The notes under the pieces are model-generated. The model was not told the DNA's origin. It worked only from the letters and a program-made list of their open reading frames with translations, and made no database searches. Of a stretch of 64,000 bases of DNA, positions 35,701 to 46,224 are shown piece by piece. The stretch is from the NCBI RefSeq assembly GCF_026625885.1, contig NZ_CP113068.1:186001-250000 (forward strand). The letters run 5' to 3'. Source of the DNA: Roseateles sp. SL47 (lineage in GTDB: Bacteria > Pseudomonadota > Gammaproteobacteria > Burkholderiales > Burkholderiaceae_C). Numbering within the stretch: the stretch's first letter is position 1; each line of letters starts with the position of its first letter. The position numbers and the translations under genes are program-made.

Positions 35701-36405
35701 GGCGAGCAGGGCCTGATTGCCCGCCGCAAGGCTTTCCTGACGCTTTATCAGGACCGCGCTTATGCCGAGCGCTATGAACAGCTCGTGCAACGCGTCCGTG
35801 CGGCAGAAACCGCTCTGGGCGAGGCCGGCAAGGGCTTGCGCCTGACCCGCGCCGTCGCCCGCTATTACGCCAAGCTGCTGGCCATCAAGGACGAATACGA
35901 AGTAGCCCGGCTCTATACCGATGGCCGTTTCGAGCAGGCGCTGAAGGCGCAATTCGAGGACTGGGACCAGCTCAGCTTCCATCTCGCCCCGCCCCTGCTG
36001 GCACGGCCCGGTCCTGACGGGCGTGTACGCAAGCTCACCCTGGGCGGATGGACCTTCCAGGCGATGAAGGTGCTGGCCCGCTTCAAGAGGCTGCGCGGCT
36101 CGGTGCTGGATGTGTTCGGCAAGACGCAAGAGCGCCGCATGGAGCGCCAGCTGATCCAGGACTACGAAGCCCTGGTGGACGAACTGCTGCGCCATCTCAC
36201 CGCCGAGCGGCTGGATGTGGCGGTACGTCTGGCCCGGCTGCCGGAGGGCATCCGCGGTTATGGCCACGTGAAGCTGGCCCATGTGGTCACGGTGCGGGCC
36301 CAATGGAAGGATCTGCTGGATCGCTTTCACGGGCGGGCCGCCGCCGCGCCGGTCGCGGTGGTGCCGGTGCAGGCTGTGCGTGTCAAGGGTGTGGCCGAGT
36401 TGTGA
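32713..36405 (+). CDS. Indolepyruvate ferredoxin oxidoreductase, fused subunits
   Basis: This protein of about 1,230 residues is a natural fusion of both subunits of a 2-ketoacid:ferredoxin oxidoreductase for aryl pyruvates. Order: an IorA-like pyrimidine/transketolase region (about 60-400), the TPP-binding region with SGCPHNTS and GIGCHFMASW, an Fe-S segment (CEGCGDCGQASNC, then CNKDFSCVNGFCPSF) and the IorB-like gamma domain from GVGGTGVVTVG onward, followed by a helical C-terminal domain. It decarboxylates indolepyruvate or phenylpyruvate to the acyl-CoA, giving aryl-acetate catabolism. The first 60 residues are low-complexity. The start is the ATG at 32713, with GGAGACAGGCC before it. Confidence 0.93.
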   Translation: MHSQDVPTTQAGTLPSPLPLAADDSSDISSDISSGVPTDVSAAVSPTRTAPALRPYRLSDNLAATSGQVFLTGTQALVRLLLMQKRVDERQGWKTAGFVSGYRGSPLGMVDQQLWKAKTFLDDAQVNFLPAINEDLAATACLGVQRVALDPKRTVDGVFAMWYGKGPGVDRSGDALKHGNVYGTSPLGGVLVVCGDDHGCVSSSTPHQSDLALQAWSMPLVHPANVAEYLEFGLYGWALSRFSGAWVGFKAISEVVESGMTVDLDAVPLDFELPVQHTPPTSLHIRPVDLPSLELESRLAHKLDAVLAFARVNAIDKHVVVSPRATLGIVTIGKAHYDFMEVLRRLDLDPNALAAAGVRVYKVGLVYPLEPTRLREFAHGLTDMLVIEEKAPVVERQIKELLFHLPDSQRPRVVGKTDEQGRPVLSALGELRPSRIMPTLADWLARLNPALDRRHLVVDFLTPCLLSNSADGVRRQPYFCSGCPHNTSTQLPEGSRALAGIGCHFMASWMERGTSGLIQMGAEGVDWAAHSRFTTERHVFQNLGDGTYYHSGYLAIRQAIAARANITYKILYNDAVAMTGGQPVDGQTSVPQIARQVEAEGVKRLVVVSDDIGKYQGHEGLFPAGTTFHDRSQLDQVQRELREIEGVTVLIYDQTCAAEKRRRRKKGEFPDPPRRIFINEAVCEGCGDCGQASNCLSVVPVETDWGRKRAIEQTSCNKDFSCVNGFCPSFVSVHGAKLKKRAGGGFGPDDLAREIRALPAPAAWQWTGPFDMLVTGVGGTGVVTVGALVTMAAHLEGKQGSVLDFMGFAQKGGAVLSFVRVAPTQDLLNQVRIDTQQADVLLACDMVVGASADALATVKAGRTVIVANTHELPTAAFVRQPDASLQPDALLAKMQHAVGGHAELINSIDAQDIAQRLMGDTMPSNIIMLGACWQRGLVPLSLDALMRAIELNGVAVENNKTAFALGRLAIAAPEALQRLAGNSATPVQFFNFDQLDGEQGLIARRKAFLTLYQDRAYAERYEQLVQRVRAAETALGEAGKGLRLTRAVARYYAKLLAIKDEYEVARLYTDGRFEQALKAQFEDWDQLSFHLAPPLLARPGPDGRVRKLTLGGWTFQAMKVLARFKRLRGSVLDVFGKTQERRMERQLIQDYEALVDELLRHLTAERLDVAVRLARLPEGIRGYGHVKLAHVVTVRAQWKDLLDRFHGRAAAAPVAVVPVQAVRVKGVAEL

Positions 36406-36435
36406 ACGACGGGGGCCGTAGCTGCGCGAGTGGTC

Positions 36436-36475
36436 GCGTGGCGATGGCGATGGCGATGGCGATGGCGATGGCAGT
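36436..36475. repeat. Hexanucleotide microsatellite
   Basis: Six perfect tandem units of GATGGC lie in the 156-base spacer between the oxidoreductase and the DUF1800 gene. Perfect copies suggest recent slippage. Confidence 0.88.
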
Positions 36476-36561
36476 CAAGACGCTAAGAACCACCGGTCCC
36501 ACGTGAAATTTCGCAAAGGCCGTGGACAGGCGGCGGGTGGGCGCGGCATGCTGTGCCCATC

Positions 36562-38127
36562 ATGTCAAAGCTGACACTGTCCCGCCGCCGTTCGTTGCAG
36601 TGGCTCACCAGCCTGGCCGGCATGGCTGCGGCGGGCGTGCCGCCCGCGCTGTTGCTGTCGGGTTGCGTCACGCCACCTCCCACCGCTCCGATGGATGCGG
36701 CACAACGCCAGCGCGCTGCGGACCGCATCGGCTGGGGGGCGACCCAGGCGCAGTTGTCGGTGATCGAACGGGTGGGCTGGCCACGATATGTGGAGCACCA
36801 GCTCAAGGCGGATCCGGCTCTGCCGCTGCCCGCCCCCTATCAGGCCGCCATCACCGCGCTTCAGATCAGCCGCACCGACCCCATCACTCGCGTGCGTGAG
36901 GCCGAGGCGCTGCGCCGCAACGCCGACAAGGACCCTTCGGAGGCGAACCGCGTGGCGCTGCGGCAGTCCTATCAGGCGGCGCGTCAATCGGCCGTGCGGG
37001 AAGCGGGCGAGCGCCAGTTGATCCGGCAGTGGTATTCGGACCAGCAACTGCTGGAGCAGATGGCCTGGTTCTGGTTCAACCATTTCAATGTCCACCAGGC
37101 CAAGCGGGACGTGGCCCTGCTGCTGCCCGACTATGAAGACCGGGCGTTGCGTCCGCAGACGCTCGGTTCCTTCCGTCTCATGCTCGGTGCGGTGGCGCGG
37201 CATCCGGCCATGCTGCGCTATCTGGACAACGACCAGAATGCCGCCCGCGCCATCAACGAAAACTACGCGCGAGAACTGCTGGAGCTGCACACCATGGGAG
37301 TGGACGGCGGCTACACGCAGCGTGATGTGCAGGAATTGGCGCGGGTGCTCACCGGCTTTGGCGTGCGGCTGGAAGAAGACGCGCCGCGTGTGAATCCCAA
37401 GCAGGCGGCGCTGTATCAACGCGACGGCTTCTTCGAATTCCATCCGGCCCGCCATGACTTCGGCGACAAGCAGGTGCTGGGCCGCACCATTCGAGGCCGC
37501 GGCGCCGAGGAACTTGACGAGGTGCTGGACCTGCTGGTGGCCCAGCCGGCAACGGCGCGCCACATCAGCCGCAAGCTGGCCATCTTTTTCCTCAGCGACC
37601 AACCACCGCCCGCACTGGTGGACGAGATGGCCCGTACCTTCGAACGCAGCCGGGGCGATGTGAAGGCCACGCTACGGCCGCTGCTGCTGTCGCCCGCCTT
37701 CATCGCTCCGGGCACGCCGCCCAAGTTCAAAGACCCGCAGCACTATCTGCTCTCCGGACTACGCGCCGGTTTCGAGGGGCGTCCGATGGTGAACAGCCAG
37801 CCCCTGCAGAATTGGCTGAAGCGGCTGGGCCAGGGCCTCTACGACAAGCAGACGCCGGACGGCTATCCACTGACCGCCGAAGCCTGGAACAGCCCCGGCC
37901 AGATGACCACGCGCTTCGAGCTGGCGCGGCAGATGGGTGGCGGCGCGGCCGCCCTGTTCCGCCCGGAAGGCAGCAATGCCCCGGTGCCGCTGCCGGACCT
38001 GCAGCCGCTCAAGACCCGCACCGAAACCATGCTGGCGCCCGCCACACGGGACGCGCTGGCACAGGCGGGTTCGGCCCAGCAGTGGCTCAGCCTGTTTTTG
38101 TCGAGCCCGGATTTCATGTACCGCTGA
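36562..38127 (+). CDS. DUF1800 family secreted protein
   Basis: This 521-residue protein has a Tat-like signal (SRRRSLQWLTSLAG) ending in a possible lipobox (LLLSGC). The body matches DUF1800: MAWFWFNHFNVHQAK, NENYARELLELHTMGVDGGYTQRDV and a C-terminal SLFLSSPDFMYR. The enzymatic role of the family is not known. It is followed 17 bases later by a DUF1501 gene; the two families are nearly always paired, suggesting one exported complex. Confidence 0.9.
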   Translation: MSKLTLSRRRSLQWLTSLAGMAAAGVPPALLLSGCVTPPPTAPMDAAQRQRAADRIGWGATQAQLSVIERVGWPRYVEHQLKADPALPLPAPYQAAITALQISRTDPITRVREAEALRRNADKDPSEANRVALRQSYQAARQSAVREAGERQLIRQWYSDQQLLEQMAWFWFNHFNVHQAKRDVALLLPDYEDRALRPQTLGSFRLMLGAVARHPAMLRYLDNDQNAARAINENYARELLELHTMGVDGGYTQRDVQELARVLTGFGVRLEEDAPRVNPKQAALYQRDGFFEFHPARHDFGDKQVLGRTIRGRGAEELDEVLDLLVAQPATARHISRKLAIFFLSDQPPPALVDEMARTFERSRGDVKATLRPLLLSPAFIAPGTPPKFKDPQHYLLSGLRAGFEGRPMVNSQPLQNWLKRLGQGLYDKQTPDGYPLTAEAWNSPGQMTTRFELARQMGGGAAALFRPEGSNAPVPLPDLQPLKTRTETMLAPATRDALAQAGSAQQWLSLFLSSPDFMYR

Positions 38128-38144
38128 CCGCCAGGAGCCCTCCG

Positions 38145-39362
38145 ATGACCCTGATGCATCGCCGCCAACTGCTGCAGGCCGCTACCGCCGGTGCGCTGGG
38201 CCTGTCCGGTGCACGGCTGTTTGCCGCCGGCCAGGACCGTCCGCGCTTCCTGCTGGTCTTTCTGCGCGGCGGCTACGACGCCACGCATCTGCTGGTGCCC
38301 ATCTCCAGCAGCTTCTATTACGAGCAGCGCCCCCGCATTGCCATTGCCCGCCCGGGGGATGGCGCGGACACGGCGCTGCCGGTAAACACCGACTGGGGCC
38401 TGCATCCCGCCCTGCGCAAAAGCATTCATCCGCTGATGCTGGCGGGCCAGGCACGTTTCATCCCGTTCGCCGGGACCGACGACCTCACCCGCAGCCACTT
38501 CGAAACGCAGGACAGCATCGAGATGGGCCAGCCGCTCACCGGCTCGCGGGACTACAACTCCGGCTTCCTCAACCGGCTGGCCTCCGAGCTGGACGCTCAG
38601 CAGGCCCTGTCCTTCACCGACCAGTTGCCGATCGCCTTCCGGGGACCGGCGCGGATTGCCAATGCCGCCCTGCGCAACACCGCCAAACCGGCGGTGGACC
38701 CGCGCAGCCGGGACCTCATCAGCCGCATGTATCAAGGCCAGGCGCTGGCCGGCAATGTGGAGGAAGGGCTCACCCTGCGGGAAGAACTGGCGCGCGACCT
38801 CTCTCCCGAGCGGCTGAAGCAGGACATGGATGCCGCCGGCCGCAATGCCATCCCGGCCAAGGGCTTTGAACTGGAGGCGCGCCGCATTGCGGCCTTGATG
38901 CGAGGCCGGTTCAGCCTTGGTTTCATCGACGTGGGGGGGTGGGACACCCATGTCAATCAGGGCGGTGCCACCGGTGCGTTGGCGTCCCGGTTCGAGGAAC
39001 TCGGGCGCGGCCTGGCGGCCATTGCCGACGAGTTGGGCCCCCACCTGTGGCAGCAGACCACCGTGATGGTGATCAGTGAATTCGGACGTACCTTCCGGGA
39101 GAACGGCAACCGGGGCACTGACCATGGCCATGGCAGCGTCTACTGGCTGCTGGGCGGTGGCCTGGCGCGCCAGGGCGGGCCCGTGGTGGGTGAGCAGGTC
39201 GCCCTGACCGCCACCACCCTCTTCCAGAACCGCGACTATCCGGTACTCAACGACTACCGGGCGGTGCTCGGCGGCCTCTGGCAGCGGCAATTTGGTCTGT
39301 CCAATGCGGCACTGGCCCGCGTGTTCCCATCGGCCGCCCCGCGCGATCTGGCGCTGATCTGA
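38145..39362 (+). CDS. DUF1501 family secreted protein
   Basis: This 405-residue protein has an N-terminal HRRQLLQAATAGALGLSG segment (Tat-like signal). The alkaline-phosphatase-like core shows FLRGGYDATHLLVP, FAGTDDLTRSHFETQDSIE, VGGWDTHVNQGG and SEFGRTFRENGNRGTDHGHG, where Asp/His residues would bind metals. The product and substrate are unknown. The start ATG at 38145 follows CAGGAGCCCTCCG. It pairs with the upstream DUF1800 gene. Confidence 0.92.
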   Translation: MTLMHRRQLLQAATAGALGLSGARLFAAGQDRPRFLLVFLRGGYDATHLLVPISSSFYYEQRPRIAIARPGDGADTALPVNTDWGLHPALRKSIHPLMLAGQARFIPFAGTDDLTRSHFETQDSIEMGQPLTGSRDYNSGFLNRLASELDAQQALSFTDQLPIAFRGPARIANAALRNTAKPAVDPRSRDLISRMYQGQALAGNVEEGLTLREELARDLSPERLKQDMDAAGRNAIPAKGFELEARRIAALMRGRFSLGFIDVGGWDTHVNQGGATGALASRFEELGRGLAAIADELGPHLWQQTTVMVISEFGRTFRENGNRGTDHGHGSVYWLLGGGLARQGGPVVGEQVALTATTLFQNRDYPVLNDYRAVLGGLWQRQFGLSNAALARVFPSAAPRDLALI

Positions 39363-39474
39363 GCGTCCTCGCCCGCTGGCGGCTGCTTCCCTGGAACTCC
39401 CGGGCACCGCTCCGTTTGCCTGTCAGCGTGCCCGCAGCCCGCCAGGGCCTCCCTTGATAAAAGCCAAAAGCCGC

Positions 39475-39504
39475 TTGCAGATGCGAGCAATTCTCATCTA
39501 GTAT
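39475..39504 (+). promoter_or_regulatory. Promoter with a candidate Fur box in its spacer
   Basis: TTGCAG (39475-39480) and TAGTAT (39499-39504) are 18 bases apart. The spacer together with the last G, 39480-39498, is an imperfect palindrome GATGCGAGCAATTCTCATC, resembling the 19-bp Fur consensus (about 10 of 19 positions by eye) with good outer symmetry GATG/CATC. Binding of Fur here would block RNA polymerase. It lies 147 bases before the small gene that precedes fumC. Confidence 0.6.
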
Positions 39505-39644
39505 GCTCATCACCCCACCGGGTCGGCGGGCGCGTCAACTGCCCTGAAGCAGCACAACGCCCTCCGACCGGTGGTCTTCCCAGCCAGCGCTCCGCCAGCC
39601 TTGCCCGCCGGAACCATCCGGGTCTGTCTTTGCCAGGAGTCGCC

Positions 39645-40081
39645 ATGCCGTCGATGATCCCCACCCCGACAACACCCCTCTTCCATTCGGGAGGGTTTCC
39701 GGCCGGTCCACGGGCGGATGACGGCACCTGCACGGCGGCGGACCATCCCGGCGTCGAGTGCCTGCGCTGGATGGGGCTGAAGATTGCCTGCGGCCTGACG
39801 CCCGACGACCCCGCACTGCTGCGGCAGCATCAGCTGGCCACGGAGCAATTGATCGGTGCCGGCGTGCTGACGCCTGCCCCCGCTCAGGAGCAGGCCTTGC
39901 GGCTGCTGTACGGCGCGGCCCACAACCCCTTGCTACCCTGGCACTGGCGTTGGGCCTGCCTTGACCAGCTCCAGCGGCCCCTGGCCGCCCTGGTGGCCTT
40001 GGCCCGCACCGATGAGGCCCTGGCAGCGCGTGTACAGCGCTTCCAGTGGTGCCTGAGCCACAGTCCGTTGAAGGAATCCTG

Positions 40082-40082
<1 letters not shown>
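39645..40082 (+). CDS. Small protein upstream of fumC (FagA-like by position)
   Basis: This 145-residue protein has no signal peptide. It is helical and Leu/Ala-rich, with Trp-rich stretches (LRWMGLKIACG; PWHWRWACLDQLQRPLAALVAL). The start ATG at 39645 has CAGGAG upstream, and its stop overlaps the fumC start (TGATG), so the two are translationally coupled. In Pseudomonas aeruginosa the Fur-regulated fagA gene sits at this place before fumC; position, size and the probable Fur box support a FagA-like role, but sequence homology was not verified. Confidence 0.7.
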
Positions 40083-41456
<1,374 letters not shown>

Positions 41457-41470
<14 letters not shown>

Positions 41471-42554
41471 CAGCGCCACCGCCGCTCCGTCCGGGGGGAG
41501 TCCGGAGGTGACGGCAGTCCGGCCCGTACGGCCTGCGCGGTGGCCGTCGGCGCCAGCGGCGCGGTCAGGACCGGATGAGCCGAATGCGCTGGATGGCCTG
41601 GCCGCACCGGGCCGCCTGAACCGGCTCAGCGGGCAGAGCCGGTGGCTCATGGCTGGCGGTCCGAACGCGCTGAACGTGCGCCGACTGTTCGGAGCCATCA
41701 TTTTGCTGGGCGGGGCGTGGCTGCTGTTTCACCAGGGCTGGCGGGCGCTGTCACCGGGCGGTGGTGGCAGTTCGGTCATCGGCATGGCGCTCCAGGCGGG
41801 TCTGCTGGCGGCTGCGGCCACCGCACTGGGCACCTTGCCGGCGCTTGGCACGCGCAGCCTCAGCGACCGCGCGCAGGATGGCCTGATGGGTTTTGGCGCC
41901 GGTGTGATGCTGGCCGCCTGTGCCTTCTCTTTGATCCTGCCGGGTCTGGCGGCGGCACGTGAGGCCGTGCTGCCCAGCGGTGGCGGGCCTACCGCCGCAG
42001 CGCTGATGGTGGCCCTGGCCGTGTTGGCGGGCGCCTGGGCGCTGATGGCCCTGGACCGATGGTTGCCTCATGAGCACTTCATCAAGGGGCGCGAAGGGAT
42101 GGATACGCAGCGGCTGCGCCGTACCACGCTGTTCGTGATTGCCGTGACGCTGCACAACCTGCCCGAAGGGCTGGCCATGGGCGTGGCCTTTGCGGCCAAT
42201 GATGCCGTGGCCGCCGCCGGGCTGAGCCTGGCCATTGCCATCCAGGATCTGCCGGAGGGATTTGTCATTGCCGTCGCGTTGATGAGCGTGGGATATGCAC
42301 GTGCAAAGGCGCTGGCTCTGGGCGCGGCCTCCGGACTGATCGAGCCGGTGGGCGCGGTGCTGGGGGCCTGGGTGGTGTCGGAATGGCCGCTACTGCTCCC
42401 GTGGGCCCTGGGCTTTGCGGCAGGGGCGATGCTGTTTGTGATCAGCCACGAGATCATTCCCGAGTCGCATCGCAAGGGCCATGAACGCTGGGCCACCCAG
42501 GGGCTGATGCTCGGCTTCGCCATGATGATGGTGCTGGACACCGCGCTCGGCTGA
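41457..42554 (+). CDS. ZIP-family metal transporter
   Basis: This 365-residue inner-membrane protein has a disordered Pro/Ala-rich N-terminus (1-72) and then about eight transmembrane helices. The metal-binding helices carry LHNLPEGLAMG and IQDLPEGFVIA, and later ISHEIIPESHRKGHE, the standard ZIP ligands (second motif has Asp in place of Asn/Glu). ZIP proteins import Zn(II), Fe(II) or Mn(II). Overlap with fumC puts it in the iron-responsive operon, favouring iron or manganese uptake; in Pseudomonas a ZIP gene also lies in the fumC-sodA cluster. Confidence 0.88.
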
Positions 42555-42760
42555 ACGCGTTCGACAGGCGGGAATCCGCTGCGCTCAGCGGCGGTGAGAC
42601 AAGCAGGCCGGCCGGCGCGCATGGGCCCATCGGATGAATCACTCGCCCTCCGCGCGCATCACTTCACAGCTCCTTCGCTGTTGTGGCGGTGGCCGCCGCG
42701 CACAAGCGCCTGCCGGGCTTCACCATCAAGGCTCGCACCACAGATGCAGGTCGAGCCGCG

Positions 42761-43702
42761 ATGAAGATGTTCTCCACGCCAGTCCGGGGCACCGCGCACC
42801 CATCCGCCTTGGGGCGATGGCCGCTGTGTGCGCAGCGCCTATCGAGCCTGTTGAGCCCCTTGAAGGTTCTCAACGTTCTCAACGTTCCTAACGCTCCGAA
42901 CGTACCGAATGCTCCGACCGTATCGAGCGTCTGGCGCGCATCCAGGACATCCATCGCGCCACAAGCGCTGTGCCGGTCCGGTGGCGCCCCCTTCCGCATT
43001 CTCCAGGCCGCGTCTGGTGTGTGCCTGGCGGCAGCGGCCCTGATGATGACCCTGTCGCAGCCGGTGACAGCCGCCGGACTGAGCCCGTTGGAGCAGCGAT
43101 GGGTGAACGGCATGGGCCCTGTCATTCACCAGGCTCGCCAGAGCGGCCTGCCCCTGGACATTGCCGTGCGTGCCGAAGAGACGCCGGACGCCTCCCCGCT
43201 GGCGCTGGGGTTTGTGAATGGTCGCTGCAAGCTGGTGCTGAGCCTGCGGGGCAATCCGGAAGGTGAAGCCACGCTGGCGCGTATCCCAGAGGGGCTGGAG
43301 AAACCCGCACTGGAGCTGATGGCGGCGCATGAACTGGGCCATTGCCGCCGTTATCTGGATGGGGCCTGGTTCGGTCTGCCGGCCGGCTTCAGCGCCAGTG
43401 GAATTCCTGAAGGGCTGAGCCCCGAACTGCAGGAAGCCTATCGTTCGATGAAGTCCACCCGCCGTGAAGAGGGCTACGGGGATTTGGTGGCACTGGCCTG
43501 GACCCGCCAGCAGCATGCGGAGTTGTATGCGCCGCTGCACGCATGGCTGATGTCCGAACGCAGCCGCGACCACATCCCTGGCGACCATCACGACACGCTG
43601 GCCTGGTTGCGACTGGCCAGCAACCCGTCCGCCTTGGGCTCCGGCTCGATCTTTGAGGCCGCACGGCCGTTATGGGAGCAAGCCCTGCAGTCGGAGCACT
43701 GA
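42761..43702 (+). CDS. Secreted zinc-protease-like protein with HELGH motif
   Basis: About 313 residues if started at the ATG at 42761; the start is uncertain. The real protein may begin later, because the first 75 residues include a nonamer-coded stretch (VLNVPNAPNVPNAP) and a good signal peptide (LQAASGVCLAAAALMMTLSQPVTA) appears only after it. The mature part has MAAHELGHCRR, a zinc-protease motif, a second Glu in RREEGYGDLVALAW that could be the third ligand, and no other known domain. Family unknown; periplasmic peptidase is inferred. Confidence 0.6.
   Translation: MKMFSTPVRGTAHPSALGRWPLCAQRLSSLLSPLKVLNVLNVPNAPNVPNAPTVSSVWRASRTSIAPQALCRSGGAPFRILQAASGVCLAAAALMMTLSQPVTAAGLSPLEQRWVNGMGPVIHQARQSGLPLDIAVRAEETPDASPLALGFVNGRCKLVLSLRGNPEGEATLARIPEGLEKPALELMAAHELGHCRRYLDGAWFGLPAGFSASGIPEGLSPELQEAYRSMKSTRREEGYGDLVALAWTRQQHAELYAPLHAWLMSERSRDHIPGDHHDTLAWLRLASNPSALGSGSIFEAARPLWEQALQSEH
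42850..42935. repeat. 9-bp tandem tract
   Basis: About nine degenerate units of the type AACGTTCTC to AACGCTCCG and ACCGAATGC. It lies either in the 5' part of the protease gene or in its leader, depending on the true start. Confidence 0.8.
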
Positions 43703-43738
43703 ACGGCTCAGGTCCCCTTGGGGCGCGTGATGGCCCCA

Positions 43739-45151
43739 TCAGGTCCGTGCTCCCTTCGGACGCAGGATGTCCGCCCCAGCATTGCGCGCCAGGCGCCGGA
43801 ACTGCAAGAGCGCCAGCGCATTCAAGGCCGCCACCACCAGGAAGGCGGCCGAGAAGTCACTCACCGCCAGTTGCTCCCGTCCGCCCAGATGGGCCATCAC
43901 GGCCAGCACCAGCGCACCCACCGCCACACCCATGGCACCCGCCACCTGGCTGGAAATGGCGGCCAGGGTGGAGCTCGCGCCCAACTGATGCTGAGGCAAT
44001 TCCGACACTGCCAGCGTGTTGATGGCCGTCATCGACATGGAGCGAGAGGCACCGCTCACGATCAGCAGGCCGATCAACAGCGCCCAGGGCGTCTGCGCAT
44101 CAACCAGCGCAAACGCCGCAATGCTCAATGCGCTGATCAGCCCGGCGCCGATCATCACGCGGCGAAATCCAAAGCGATGCAGGATGGGCGTGGTGACTGT
44201 CTTCATGCCCAGATTGGCCGCAAAGTAGGGAAGCAGCATGGCCCCGGCACTGACGGCGTCCTTGCCCATGCCCAGCTGGAACAGCAAGGGCAGCAGAAAG
44301 GGTGTGGATTGGATGGCGGTGGACGCCAGGGTGCCACCGGTGGTGGCGATGGCAAAGCTGTGTTGCTCAAACGGCGAGAGGCTCACCACCGGATGCTTCG
44401 CCCGGCTCAGATGGCGCACCGTCCAGACCAGCACCGCCAGACCGGCCAGCCCACAAGCCCACGGTGCCAGCCGCCCCTGTGCCGCGCCGACGTCGTGTGA
44501 CACCCATTCAACGCCACCGATGAACAGCGTCAGACCGCCGGCAGCCCCGATGAAGCCGATCAGGTCGAAGGGGCGTGGCGTGCCGGGCGTATCACGCGGC
44601 ACCCAGCGCGAGAGCAGCAGCATGCCGATCAAGCCGATGGGCACGTTCAACAGGAAGTTCCAACGCCAGGACGCATAGGTGCTCAGCAGCCCGCCCAGCG
44701 GCGGGCCCAGCACCGGGCCGAAGAGCGCGGGCCAGACCAGCAGCGCCTGGATGCCAACGATGTCCTGCTTGCCTGCACCACGCAGTGCCATGGTCCGCCC
44801 GAGGGGCAGCAACAGGCCACCCCCGATGCCTTGCACCACCCGGGCCAGCACCAGTTGAGCCGGCGTCTGCGCCAGGCCGCACAACAAGGAGGCGAGCGTG
44901 AACACACCAACGCCGATCAAGAACATCTTGCGCAGCCCGTGCCGCTCGCCCAGCCAACTGGACAAGGGCAACACCGCCGAAGCGGCCAGCAGATAAGCGG
45001 TGACCACGGCACTGAGCGCCAGCGGCGGCACCCCCTGCGAGGCAGCAATGGCCGGCAACGAGGTGTTGAGGATGGAGCCATCCAGCACCAGCATGAACAT
45101 CACTGCCGCGATGGCAAGCGTCATCCGGCGGCTTTGGGGAGCAAGAGACAT
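43739..45151 (-). CDS. MFS drug efflux protein, DHA2 (14-helix) family
   Basis: This 470-residue inner-membrane antiporter has about 14 hydrophobic segments. Motif A is WLGERHGLRKMFLIG after helix 2; motif C-like GPVLGPPLGG is in helix 5. Relatives of the EmrB/QacA type export lipophilic drugs with proton exchange. No membrane-fusion (EmrA) gene or regulator is adjacent, so it appears to act alone. It is convergent with the HELGH protein. Confidence 0.92.
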   Translation of the reverse strand: MSLAPQSRRMTLAIAAVMFMLVLDGSILNTSLPAIAASQGVPPLALSAVVTAYLLAASAVLPLSSWLGERHGLRKMFLIGVGVFTLASLLCGLAQTPAQLVLARVVQGIGGGLLLPLGRTMALRGAGKQDIVGIQALLVWPALFGPVLGPPLGGLLSTYASWRWNFLLNVPIGLIGMLLLSRWVPRDTPGTPRPFDLIGFIGAAGGLTLFIGGVEWVSHDVGAAQGRLAPWACGLAGLAVLVWTVRHLSRAKHPVVSLSPFEQHSFAIATTGGTLASTAIQSTPFLLPLLFQLGMGKDAVSAGAMLLPYFAANLGMKTVTTPILHRFGFRRVMIGAGLISALSIAAFALVDAQTPWALLIGLLIVSGASRSMSMTAINTLAVSELPQHQLGASSTLAAISSQVAGAMGVAVGALVLAVMAHLGGREQLAVSDFSAAFLVVAALNALALLQFRRLARNAGADILRPKGART

Positions 45152-45397
45152 TTGGGGGGGGTGTTGGCCGCGGCGGCGTGCAGGGAACGACCCCGCCGGC
45201 CACGTGATCGGGTCTTGTCGGAAAGACGGTCAGCTTAGGCGCGACCGTTGACAAGGTCAATCAATTGAGCCGTCTGAGGGGCTGTTCATCGCCCAGGTTT
45301 CCGCTGCGCCTTGGCCTCACTCAGCGGCCGCTGAGAGCGGCTACTGAGAGCTGCCGCTGAGAGCTGCCGCAGTCGGCGGCAGAGGCAGCGGAGGAGC

Positions 45398-45997
45398 TCA
45401 AGGGCCAGAGGTCGGGGCCGGACCTTGCTTGCCAGAGGCCACGGCATGCGCAGGGTTCTCGCGCAGGATGTTGCAGAACAGGGCGCCTTGCTCGATGGCA
45501 TCGTCGAGTGCCACGTGGGTATGGGGCAAGCGGTCGAACCAGTGTCTGGGCATGCGGCGTTTGGTGGTGTCGCGGAAGGGGGTGCCCAGCACCGCCATGG
45601 CGTAACTCTTGATGTCCAGCGCGGAGAAGCTGAACGGGCTCTGGCCCGTGAAGCGGATGAGATACCAGTAGACAAACAGGAAGTCGAAACCTGCGGGATA
45701 TCCGACAAACACGGGCTTGCCGGGCAAGGTGGCGATCCAGTCCACATAGCGCCGCATGGCCGCTTCGGGTGCTTCCAGGTCGGTTCGGCAGGCCGCCCAA
45801 GCCTCGGGCTGCGTGGCCCACCAGGCGGCCGTCTGCGGATGAGCGGTGGCGCCAGGCAGGGTTTCCAGATTCGCCGCGAAGGTCCCGATCAGTTGCTTGT
45901 CGGCGGTGTACGCCGCTGTGCCGAAGCTGAGCATCGAATGCGGGCCCGGAATCGGCCCATCGGTTTCAACGTCGGTGCTGAGGTAGATCTCGTTCAT
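45398..45997 (-). CDS. DnaQ-like 3'-5' exonuclease family protein
   Basis: This 199-residue protein has the DEDD exonuclease pattern: [12 protein letters not shown] (Asp and Glu of motif I), a second segment [17 protein letters not shown] (motif II Asp) and [11 protein letters not shown] (motif III, DEDDh). It resembles small proofreading-like or RNase T-like exonucleases. The substrate, DNA or RNA, is open. It stands alone beside the MFS gene. The last 15 residues are low-complexity. Confidence 0.85.
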   Translation of the reverse strand: MNEIYLSTDVETDGPIPGPHSMLSFGTAAYTADKQLIGTFAANLETLPGATAHPQTAAWWATQPEAWAACRTDLEAPEAAMRRYVDWIATLPGKPVFVGYPAGFDFLFVYWYLIRFTGQSPFSFSALDIKSYAMAVLGTPFRDTTKRRMPRHWFDRLPHTHVALDDAIEQGALFCNILRENPAHAVASGKQGPAPTSGP

Positions 45998-46224
45998 GAC
46001 CTGGATTGTGCGCGGAGGTCGCCGCGCCCGCAGCCTTGTCTTGACACCTCACTGTTGTCACCTGAACTACGCCCCCCCCTGCTTCGGGCTTCCCGCCTAT
46101 TCGCGCAAGCACGCTGACGCCGCGCGGGATGGCTCCCCCGCCCGTGCCGACCCGTGGCATAGACGCGCTGCGAATCCACCTAGGCGGCCTGGGCAGCCCC
46201 CCAGGTCCGGGCTTCAGCCGATCG

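Noticed and set aside
46000..46224. A short gene between the exonuclease and hisD
   Set aside because: Open frames there are antisense or low-complexity, without a ribosome site or recognisable domain.
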